Positions 54,920 to 64,000 of a DNA stretch of 64,000 bases are shown piece by piece. The first letter of the stretch is position 1. Every line of letters starts with the position of its first letter. This DNA comes from Rhinopomastus cyanomelas (taxonomy: Eukaryota; Chordata; Aves; Bucerotiformes; Rhinopomastidae), in NCBI GenBank assembly GCA_013400115.1, contig VXBP01008606.1, forward strand, positions 1,380,528-1,444,527, read 5' to 3'. The translations under genes were made by a program, and so were the position numbers. The notes below the pieces were generated by a model. The model was given only the letters and a program-made list of their open reading frames with translations, was not told the origin of the DNA and made no database searches.

Positions 54920-57245
54920 TATAGCTCCTCCTTCATTTGAAGGACAGAGGTAATGGAGTGGGCAATGTGTCTTTTCATATACACAAGGTACTTGTACTCA
55001 TTTATTCTCTTTTCAATTTAGAAGGACTACTGTGGCAATTGCTCAACATTCGTGTCACACCACACATAGGTACATTTTTGGACACATCATTATTTTCACC
55101 TAAGTGCATTAGTTTTTGCAAGGCAGGAGATGAACAAGCAAGAGTCTCTCATTTCCCCACCCCTTCCCTCTTCAGTGACACTCCTCCTCTACATTCATCT
55201 GCCCCACTCTTACATTCACACACCTCACATCCACTTTTCATTAGTGGGATCCCAGAACAGGGTCCCAAATGATACCTCCAGTGACACTCTGAACAGTGCA
55301 GAGCAGGAGCCCACCAGAGCCAAAGTCCAGTACAACAAGCTGTAAATCCTGGGGGAAATAAACAAATAAACAAACAAATGACTAGAAAAGAGTGAAGAGC
55401 AGCAAAACCAGGGAGGCTGGAGGTGCACACTGTTGTCTTGTGCTAGTGAGGACAAGCCACCATTTTGCTGAGGCTGCAGAAGTGCCATTTACCCAGAGTA
55501 CTGCTGGAAGAAATTGCTCTGAAAAGATTTTGGAGGAACCTTTCATTAGCCTCCTTCCATGACCAGGAAGGTCCTCGTAAAGAAAACAGATGACTTGGGC
55601 TTCACCAAAACGGTGTCCCCCAGTGCCTTCCCTTGCAGCAACATCCCCAGCCCTGGTGCATCAACCCCACTCTCCCCTCCTGATCGCTCTGCAAAGTTTG
55701 ACCCTGTAGGCTTGGGTTTTAGAAGGTTTATTTTGTTTTCTTTTTGTCTTCTGGTTTCTATGAATGGGACGACAGGAAAAACAAATAAAAATCAAACCAA
55801 CAAGCAAAACCAAACAAAAAACCCCCAAGGCTGCAAGTGCAGCTGCTTGAGTAGCTACAGCGACTGGAGGGTCCAAGAAACTAAATCCAGGCGCCCTCTA
55901 CCGGCGTCAGAGAGAAAGACATGGCTGGGTGCCGTGGGTGGGAGAGAAGGGGGTGGCAGGAGGAGGGAAGTGACATGAAGCAACAGCGAAAGGAAACTGT
56001 GTCAAAACCGTGGGCATGGCCTGAAAACGATGCTCACGGAGCAAAGCTCTTGAATGGCTGGCAGGCTCGTTCGTGCGACGCCCTGTGCGCACCAAAAGCA
56101 CATTGCTGGGCACCGGCCGGGGTGTTGAAACAGCTTTTGGCTTAGGGGTGGGGAAGGGAGATAAAGAGACGCTTTTTAACCTAATGGCTGTAATTCGGAT
56201 ACCGAAGATCATTCCCTTCTTCCCCTTATTTTTGGCTTTTAAGTTTCACGTTTGAGAATATGATTAAGGAAGACAGTGTTTAAAAAAATTACATGAAGCG
56301 CTAACTAATCAAAAGCTGAGGAAAGCAGTTGTGCAACAGTGACATGACCACATGAATGTGGTCCTGGAAGAAATTATATCAAGTGTGCTTATGGGAACTT
56401 AATCCGTGAGGTCCCAGGAATGCCAGGATTGTGTGTGTGTCCACGCACGCAAACACACACACTGACAAAACTGTTCATGGAAAATCTGTTTCAGACAGTC
56501 ATTTTTGGACAGAACAGCTCATTCTTGCCCTGTTAAGAAAGCAGTGTGTAGGATTTTATTAGCACGACAGCACTGACATTTAATGAGTTTGCAAGATCAA
56601 GAAGTCCCATGTAAGAGACACTCGTGGGCCATAGAGATTTCATGGAGTTCAGCAACCCACAGGACCTTATCACCATCTCAATAACAGTTAAAACAAACCT
56701 AACATCATTATAGACCAACAGATTAGCTTCAGCAGAACAGCAGGGCTATGTAAGCGAAGAGAGTTTGACAGAGATTCTAGCAGCAATCTTTGATAAACTG
56801 GTGGTTAATAGCCCACATCATTCTGGGAAACTACTTTTCAATTCCCATAAATAACAGCAGCGACTTTTTCAGATTTACTGAAAAGACCGTGTCAAGGATG
56901 GAGAGGCTCACGGCATTCAAACCACACAAAGGCACTGGGGAAGCGAAGCCCAGAACAGGAGAGCTGGACGGAGATGGGATTCAGCTGCTGCATGAGGAAG
57001 CAACTTGGGGAAGTGACAATTTTGTCTGTTTTTCTGCCAGGAAGGCAGGGGAGGAGACTGCTCTGTACAGTACGAGTAAAATTGGATGGGATGGCGATTA
57101 CTCATTGGAAGACTGACGTGACGACTGCAAGCCGGCGTGCAGTATCCTTTCTTCCCCTGTTATGTCCAGAATCGGCTTTGGAAGTGTCACATGCTAGCCA
57201 ACTTGGTCACTAGCTGCAATATTTATTGCATTGTGTGTGCACTTT
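54920..57245. other. Non-coding stretch, no gene seen
   Basis: Contains (AAAC/AAAT)-rich simple sequence near 55,355-55,375 and 55,780-55,825, and a GT/AC-rich spot at 56,430-56,461. Frames such as 55,559-55,978 (139 codons) and 54,937-55,272 (111 codons) overlap minus-strand frames and have no domain. Confidence 0.5.
55890..55905 (-). promoter_or_regulatory. Possible CTCF-binding site
   Basis: On the minus strand the sequence reads GCCGGTAGAGGGCGCC. This matches the CTCF core pattern CC-N(3)-AG-N-GGGCGC, including the invariant AG and GGGCGC parts, with CpGs retained. CTCF sites act as insulators and chromatin-loop anchors, and motif direction matters. A single motif match is only moderate evidence. 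Confidence 0.4.
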
Positions 57246-57292
57246 GATCTAAACTCTAGATCTAAACTCGGTTTAGATCTGTGATCTAAACT
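57246..57292. repeat. GATCTAAAC repeat cluster with a perfect palindrome
   Basis: GATCTAAACT occurs three times on the plus strand (57,246, 57,259, 57,283), plus one inverted copy. AGATCTAAAC (57,258-57,267) and GTTTAGATCT (57,271-57,280) form a perfect 10-bp inverted repeat around the loop TCG. This is a local amplification of a ~10-bp word with one inversion. It could be a multi-site binding element or a replication-slippage product. Confidence 0.85.
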
Positions 57293-57859
57293 CAGCCTAG
57301 GTGACCCTGGCATTCGCCCATTCAATCACAGTAAAAGCAAGTTTTGACACCCAAGTTATCCCAACAGAAATGGTGATGAGACACTTCGTGAAATCACGTT
57401 ATTAAATGGTGCTTTGTCTTAAAACACATGTATTGTGCATTTGTTAGACTGGAGCGCGAGGTGAGGATTACATGGGGTTTCCATTAGCCACCACCCCATC
57501 AGCCAGCCATGCAGTATCAGCCGAAAAAGCACTTAAAGTCTTAGTCACCTTCTTGATATAAAAATAAATAAATACAAAACCTCTCCTGCTAGCTGTTAGC
57601 TCCAGATCTCTTTCTGCATGAAACACATGTTGATATTTGATTACTCCCTTTAATAGTGTCCATCTGTGGAAAGGGCTGCGGTGCCAATACACATGCATGA
57701 AAGCAGTAATTTTATTTTCAATACCAAGGATTGTTTTATCTTCTTCATCTTTAATATTTCACAGCTGAGAACAGGTTGTGGATATGGTTCTGCAGCAGCT
57801 TGTTTGCAGTCCATTTCGTTGTGAACACCTCCCTTTTCGCACCTTCCCTTTCCTACCTG
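57293..57859. other. Non-coding stretch, possible regulatory content
   Basis: AACACCTCCC-type and AAATCACGTTATTAAATGG words and isolated CpGs (GGAGCGCGAGGTGAGG) near 57,390-57,460 hint at a regulatory element. Minus-strand frames of 76-79 codons have no domain. Confidence 0.4.
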
Positions 57860-58000
57860 ACATGTGTCTTTTATACTGTGCAGCAGCATTAGCTTTTATA
57901 CAGAGTTCATCATCTGGCCCGAGCCTAAAGCTCCTCGTGGGCCGGATATTAAATCATAAACAGCTCAGAACTCGCTCTGATAATGGAAGTTAAATATCCC
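57860..58000. promoter_or_regulatory. Candidate conserved enhancer-like element
   Basis: Repeat-free block with GCATTAGCTTTTATACAGAG, a near-palindromic GGCCCGAG then CTCGTGGGCC (57,918-57,942), ATATTAAATCATAAACAGC and a GATA-type CTGATAATGG. The 71-codon frame across it has no domain. Mixed CpG and AT-rich factor sites without repeats suggest constraint. Confidence 0.36.
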
Positions 58001-58539
58001 ACCAAATGCAACAGGAAAAAAGGTCCAGCTTGCCTAAGCATGGACATAGCTCACTTGAGCAACAACCATGTGTGAATCAGGGCTATGGTGAGGCTGGAAA
58101 CTCTGTTCCCTGGAGCGAGTTACCAAGTCTGTCTTGTGGAGGCATAATACACACTGGGAAATGTCAAATCAAACACCATGTATGTAGTGTTCTTTGTACA
58201 CGTTCCATGTGCTCCGAGAAGAGCCAACGTCTTCCACTTGGCTTGGAAGCCCCATGTCTGGTGAGCTCCTGCAAGCAGCAGGCGATAATTAAGACCTGCA
58301 GCCCCGTTTTGGACCCCTTGCAAGAGGCAGTGTCCAAGGCCTCCAGCTGCCTCATTCTGTACTTGGAAGAGACTGTAAGAAAAGGGTCTTCACCAGGGAA
58401 AGGCTCTGAGGGTGAGCTGTGCTGGCCTCACTGCACCACAAACTCCCCTCCTCTGCTGTGCAGCATCTCAGCACTTTCTGTATCTCTGGATTTAACAGAA
58501 GGCAGCCCAGTTACATCCATGAAGTGGAAATAAATGTAG
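58001..58539. other. Long open frame without a recognised protein
   Basis: The plus-strand frame 58,006-58,533 is open for 175 codons, the longest non-CR1 frame here. It is rich in Ser, Cys, Leu and Lys with no domain, signal peptide or repeat. It is contradicted by two overlapping minus-strand frames (58,120-58,355). In a eukaryotic genome a single open frame of this length is expected by chance. I do not call a gene. Confidence 0.45.
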
Positions 58540-58800
58540 GAACAATAATGCATTACCACTAATTTAGAGGTAGACATTGCATTAACTTGCAAAACCTGAG
58601 CTTTCCAGACAGAGAAGATGATTATTTTTCCTCTACACACAGTTAATAGCAAACCCAACTCCAGACTAACAAGTGGAATAAAGATCTCACTGCAAATAGC
58701 CAAGATGCTTGTTGCTGATAACCACTGAATTACTCACATTAGATTCAATTATCTCATACTGCAAATTAAGGTCTTTCAGCAGTACTTGATGTTCCCTTGT
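58540..58800. promoter_or_regulatory. Candidate conserved non-coding element
   Basis: AT-rich repeat-free block with AATAATGCATTACCACTAAT, GACATTGCATTAACTTGC, TTCAATTATCTC and CTGCAAATTAAGGTC words (ATTA and octamer-like cores). It overlaps the end of a minus-strand frame without a domain. Evidence is compositional only. Confidence 0.3.
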
Positions 58801-61800
58801 TGGTAGGGCACAGACCAACTAAACGTATTAGAAGGAAGTCAGATATAAAACTGTACTTAGATAAAACTAAATCATCGCACAAAGTCTGTCAAATTTTTCA
58901 TACTGAAGAGATAAAAACCCCTTCCTCAGGAGCAGGCAGTAGATGATCCCCACATGTACAAATCCCCCTCCAAACTAACACAGCAGTTTTCAGCTTCGAT
59001 AGGAACTAACGCTACAGTCTCATAGTGACTCAACTCAGAAAGCTCCAAGTACACGAGAAGGTTGGGAGCAGACTAATAACGTCACTTTGGGGCAACCTTT
59101 ATGCTATCTCGCTGCCAGAGAACCATCATTTATGAGAGATTAAGTTCCTTGAGAAGTTACAAGCTCAATACCCCAAAATTACAGCCTGCATAATCATTAG
59201 TCGCTTAGGAAACTCTTGGCAAGAGCGCACACGTAAGAACAAAGATACATCTGTGAACAACAAGCTTGAGGAATACTTTCTGCAAACCCCTAAATACTAT
59301 TTCCACTCTAGAATACAGACTTTCACAAGTAATTCTGCCAGTAACCAGTAGTAATTTTAGTACCGTGTTTGCTTCCAAGTACTTGAAAGCACCTACTCTT
59401 GTGTAATGGACTAGGAATAGCAACTACCATCTTTACCCTGTCTGCAGACAGTACTTTTTTTTCCCCTCCTTGAAGCTAGAAGAATGAGGCACAGACTGGA
59501 TGGAAAGAATACAGTTTTTTTTCTAAATTCTTCTTCTTCCAGCAGATGGTTTCGTTTCAGTTTTCTCCCAGCTAGAACAATATGTGTTACAGGAGACAAG
59601 ACGATGAACGCTGAAATTCAGGCTCAGTTAAAACAAACAGCTTTCTCCAAAAGCACATGCTTTGCTTCCAAGTGACATTTGTTAAAAGCCTCAGTGTCCC
59701 TGCTGCATCTCTGCAGGTCAGCTCTCGCGACTGACACAGCGACACGGGGCAGCGAGAGAAGGCGGATTTGCCTCAACCCTCTCCACGTCACATCTTCTGT
59801 ACAGCCCAAACGCACCACAAACTTTAGGTTCCTTTTGCACTGTTTGGAAACCTCTTTGCAACAAACCAGACCAACTTCAGATCCATAGAGATTTTTCCTT
59901 GCTGAGAGGAAAAAAAACCCAACCCCTCTACAAGCCAAACACGGCTCCAAGATTAACCCAAGGAAGAGCATTTCCTGCTGTCAGGCACAGACATGCCGCT
60001 CGAGTAAAATCCACCCTCACTCTCTCTCTGTCATCAAGATACTCAATGCAAACCCTGCTTTGGTCTCTCAGGGAGGCTTTCAAACGACATAACCCTCCCA
60101 CTGACAAAACACCAGCATGTACTGCAGGGAAAGCCAGCTTCAAAAGGTAAGCTGGTTATTTCTGTGACCGATGCTCCCAATGTACTTCTGGGCTTCAGTA
60201 AGTTTACATTTCTGCACTGCCATTCACCTCTCAATAATTACTGATGGAGGTCAAAGTCATTTTCAGGGCTGGAGTTAGGTGCCTGCATCCAGTCAGGCTT
60301 CTACCAGAAAGGTGGGAGAGCACATTGCTTCACAGCAACAGACGCTTACAGCTCTTCCAGAAGTTCCCATTGCAACAGGGGCTTGAGCCAAGGAACTGCC
60401 ACAGTACTTCCAGACCAATCACACCACAAACTCCAGAGAAGGCTAAACTCAGAAAAGCTTAGCAAGGACCGGTGTCTCCTTGAGAGGCCGTAAATAGAAT
60501 CCACACAAAAGGCCAACCACAAACTCAAGTGTGAAGAGACAATCCCACACTGACCTGTTTGCCTGAGGGGTGGTTTGATAATGCACAGCTCCTACCTACT
60601 CCTGTCCAGACCCAGCCTTTCTTCTAGCAGCTGATGGGCTCCCTTTCAGCAACTTATATATGAAAACCAGCTGGGCCAAGTGACCCCACTGCAGTAATTA
60701 ACCCTTGCTGGGTCTTGGTGGGACCCGCAGAGCCACCACAACAGCAGAGTGATGGAGAAGAAAAGCAGTTTTCACTTGACAGTTTTGCTGGGAGGATAGA
60801 AGCAAGAGGGTGGGAAAGGAGAGCCAAAAATGTTTTGCAAATGTAGTCACAACATTGATAAAATCCTTAGCATGGGTTTAGTCACACTGGAGTTAAATTT
60901 GTGTCGCTCATGTGTCTGGCAGGGGTGCTCTGCTAGCACAGTTGCAAGTACTTAGCCACAATCATCAAAATGCTGCTAGTGCACCCCACCAGTAGGGTCT
61001 CTGGCCATGGAGAATCGTTCTGATAACCTCTGAGGCCAGGTTCTGCTCCATAATTGGGGATTTGAACACAGATGCAGTGGTTTTGTGTCCATATCTAGGT
61101 GTTAATGAAGTAATCTAGCCTTGCTTATTGAGTCTGATGAGGGGTGCCTGCTAGTTAGTGCTCCAGATATTAAAGAGGGTTGCTCCTGTCTCCACCTAGT
61201 TGATCTCCTATTCTTCTAGAAGGTACCTTTCAAACAACTCAGGTCACACCTGGGGATTTTTAGTTGAGTGAGATAAATATCCAAGACACTGAAATACTTT
61301 AGCTGAAGAACCAGCACAGGCTCACTTGTGGGAGTCTCTTGCAGCACTTCCAGTGAGCACCACCCAACTTTAGGAACTCACCAGGTGTCTCTTTATCTGG
61401 ACGTTTATATGAGCCTGATCTCCTCAGCAATAAAGCACGATGCACATTCACACAGAACACACTATCACCTCCAGAGTGGCAACAAGCACTTATGTTCATA
61501 CATTTACTAGAAATCATGTAAGTTATGCAGAGATTGGAATTTACGGTCTCTTATACAGAGGCTGAGTGAGAAGGAACAGATATGGGACCAGAAGCAGGCA
61601 GCAGGACATCTGCAAGTTAAATTCTTGCTGTGCCTACAAGCATCGCATTGTAGCAGCAATCACAGCACTGCCCACTGCCCTGCTAACCTCCCTTCCTTCC
61701 CTCCCTCTCTCCCTCCTCCTCAGCCCACACAGTGGAGGCTGCAGCCAGCTGCTGGCAGAATCCCACGCTTTCCTCCAAACCCTCTGTTTGTGCCCTTGAA

Positions 61801-62992
61801 GGGAGATGCTCCCTGAATGCAGGGCTCCGACAAGCCGCCTGCAGAGGAGTCGTGACAGCACTGTTTTGATTTGGGCCTTCTGAAGTGAATGAGTGATAGG
61901 AAGACTTTCAGTTCCACCAGACAGACATATGTTCTTATTTCTCCTAGTCTTCTGCTTATCAGGCTTTGCATAATCTATTTGTGAAGGAACAGGGCATTTG
62001 ATGATTATATGCTTTTCCAATACTGCAAACCAGAAGTTAAAGAAAGAAAGGCAAGCTCCAGCTTCACAAGCAATTTTTTTCTCAAGCAGTTCTTCTCTTG
62101 CTCTTGCTACAGCCACTGCCAGTGCTCACAAGCTGCAAAGAGAAAGCTTCCTGTGATGAAGATACTTCAACACACCGAGTGACTTGAATCACGTTTACCT
62201 AAGTAGTACAATTTCAGTTTGTATCAGCTGAGAGTCTGTTTCTTCAACTGACAAGAAAGTGCTGACAGAACCAAAAAGTCTGCAACTTAATCCTCACTTC
62301 CCTTGTGTTTCCCAAACACCTCTAATGAAGTAGTCACAAGCATCCTTAAAACTGGTGAAGTACTGCAGCAAAGATGAGTCTGCAAAATTCTGATGATGTT
62401 TTACACATCCAGGGTCTGACTTTATCATTCCCCGTGCGTTGCACCAGCCATCGAGAACCTTCCTCCTGCTCTGCGTAAGGGTGGGTGAGGGGGTAGCGCG
62501 ATGCCGCATCACCTGCTTACGGTGGGGTGTGATAAAGGAGGAATGTGGACGTTGTACCTCTCTGGTTTGGAGTCAAATCACTACAGCTTCCTGTGTAGGA
62601 GGCAGTTTCCCTCTGTAGTTTAGCAGGTGACAAATTTAATAGGAAATGATTAAGTAAAAGCAAAGAGAGTTGATAAGGGGTTTGTTCTTCTTCAAGGCTT
62701 CTGACAATTTGTCTCCAGACAATAATGCAGCCTGTAAGGAATGTTTGCACATCTTCAGCCTTCGTCAGGGCTGCTGCAGAATTTCCTGTTTTTGTGTTCT
62801 CAGAACTGCTGAGCTGCTGAAGTTGCCAGTAAAGACCTGGGTGAGATATCCAGAAGAGGAGGAGTCTGTAGCAAATCCGGATTCTTCACTGAAATTCTCA
62901 AATGACCATTCGGAAGTTAGAGCTATTCCATCCCTAACCTTTCACACGGGGCCGGTTCCCACAGCCACAGCTGATCTCTGCACTAACCCTTT
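58801..62992. other. Long CR1-free non-coding stretch
   Basis: About 4.2 kb. A CRE-like ATAACGTCAC (59,078-59,087) and an AT-rich block to about 59,230 may be regulatory. Purine-rich and pyrimidine-rich patches occur at 59,450-59,540 and 61,690-61,720. The 160-codon minus-strand frame 61,634-62,116 has no domain, and its C-terminal part is low-complexity R/E/G sequence antisense to the pyrimidine tract, so it is considered chance. Confidence 0.5.
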
Positions 62993-63192
62993 CACGGAAT
63001 CACAGAACATTAGGGACTGGAAGGGACTTTGGAAGATCATCTAGTCCTCTTGCCAGAGCAGGATCTCTTGGATCCAGTCACACAGGAACATGGCCAGGCA
63101 GGTTTTAAATGTCTCCAGAGAAGGAGACTCCACAGCCCCCCTGAGCAGCCCCCCGTTCTGTGTTCTGTCACCCTCACTGTGAAGAAGGTTTA
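62993..63192 (-). mobile_element. CR1 LINE 3' fragment
   Basis: Minus-strand dominant-subfamily copy of about 200 bp, from the terminal repeat through the 3' UTR into ORF2 codons (the reverse of TTCACAGTGAGGGTGACAG). It carries small deletions (TAGTCCTCTTGCCAGAGC). Frames on the plus strand here are antisense artefacts. Confidence 0.93.
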
Positions 63193-64000
63193 TCTTCTGT
63201 TCTGCTATGTTTTCTGTGCATGAAACTATTGATTTTGTTGCTCAAGTTGTCTCAGAATCATCTGTAAACATTTACATATGAAAAGGTGTGAAGGAAGCCC
63301 TAAATCCTAAGTCCTAGGTGTGGAGCTAGCAATGGGAAACACTCAAATCCTGGCAGCAGCTATGTTGCCCCATTAGATGTCAGTTCCTGGTCTCAGTGTG
63401 AGCCACCTAAACTTTCAGCTCTTGAAGTAAATAATCTTGTGTTTACATGGGGCAGGATCCTAAGGGTAGATACAGGTCTGGCATGGTCAGCAGGGAGAAA
63501 GTCTGTGCTTTCTAGATACTCCCAGAGGTGTTTATGGCTTTGCAAACCTCTCTGAGAACACAAACAGAGTGTGATTGATGGGTGCACACGATTCAGCAGA
63601 CCAAACGCTTTCAGGAGACAGGTGACCCAGCAGGAATCTCCAAAGATCCTATTATACAGGAACAAGTGTGCAATTGCAGTATTTTCAGACACATGCTCTG
63701 CAGGAATGGAGACACACAGAAACTCCTCCGCAGTGCCCTGCTCTGGCCAGGGCACAAGCAGCAGGTGGAGGAGGCTGAGGAGGCTGTAAGCACGAGGTCC
63801 AGGTCATGGAGCACTGTTGTATGGTGCCTGCCCACACACACAGCTGGCACGGCGCTGGCTCCAGCCTTTAAAGCAACTTCAGCCACCACGAGGTGCATGC
63901 AGTGAGGTGCCCTCCTTTCTGCAGCACACCAAGAAATGCCTTGTACTTCATGGTCATTTTGCAGCCACCAGCAGCCCCCATCCCAGCACTCCCACAAGAG
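63193..64000. other. Non-coding stretch, overlapping chance frames
   Basis: Four frames on both strands overlap between 63,393 and 63,997 (up to 128 codons), and none has a recognisable domain. A coding exon extending past the window edge cannot be excluded, but nothing supports one. Confidence 0.45.

Noticed and set aside
58006..58533. 175-codon plus-strand frame, the longest outside CR1
   Set aside because: No domain, signal peptide or repeat, with overlapping frames on the other strand. Single long frames occur by chance in vertebrate DNA.
61634..62116. 160-codon minus-strand frame
   Set aside because: Its last part is low-complexity sequence antisense to a pyrimidine tract, and no family resemblance was seen.
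126..63192. Regularly recurring ~30-100 bp repeats as a CRISPR array or satellite
   Set aside because: They are dispersed CR1 3' ends in both orientations with irregular spacing, which is typical of LINE insertions.

Overview
The window is vertebrate nuclear DNA, almost certainly from a bird. The main evidence is about thirty fragments of CR1 LINE retrotransposons. All are truncated at the 5' end, and many keep the avian CR1 3' terminus (repeats of the ATTCTATGR type). No bacterial gene layout, ribosome-binding sites or operons are present. Most of the CR1 copies belong to one closely related subfamily, which suggests a lineage with a strong CR1 expansion (woodpeckers and hornbill/hoopoe relatives are known examples). 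That placement is inference.

I found no protein-coding exon of a host gene that I can support. The longest open frames outside CR1 (118 to 175 codons) look like chance frames: no recognisable domain, no exon-like boundaries, low-complexity composition. The only recognisable protein sequence is the C-terminal part of CR1 ORF2, beyond the reverse transcriptase core, in broken copies. The longest is an open frame of about 200 codons near 33.5-32.9 kb on the minus strand. There are no convincing tRNA, rRNA or CRISPR features.

Layout: 0.2-10.9 kb is free of recognisable CR1 and holds several AT-rich, motif-dense blocks that look like conserved non-coding elements (3.2-4.1, 5.06-5.23, 6.36-6.9 kb). 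10.9-33.5 kb is CR1-rich, with further candidate regulatory blocks between copies (14.1-14.7, 15.6-16.7, 20.2-21.0, 22.3-22.6 kb). It contains a 62-base assembly gap at 29,432-29,493 inside an inverted pair of CR1 fragments. 33.5-37.8 kb is CR1-free with dense candidate elements (36.3-37.2 kb). 37.8-40.2 kb is a CR1 cluster. 40.2-48.3 kb is CR1-free apart from one doubtful ancient trace, and holds a near-ideal RFX X-box (43,528), a perfect 13-bp G-rich inverted repeat (46,074-46,127) and a compact CpG cluster (46,329-46,476). 48.3-54.9 kb is again CR1-rich, and 54.9-63.0 kb is CR1-free.

The best overall reading is an intergenic or long-intronic, probably gene-poor regulatory landscape near a developmental gene I cannot identify from sequence alone. 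Conservation cannot be seen from a single sequence, so every 'candidate regulatory' call rests only on composition and motifs. The best-supported structural finding is a 97-bp CR1 fragment at 21,384-21,480 flanked exactly by a 39-bp imperfect direct repeat. I saw no convincing new biological system.
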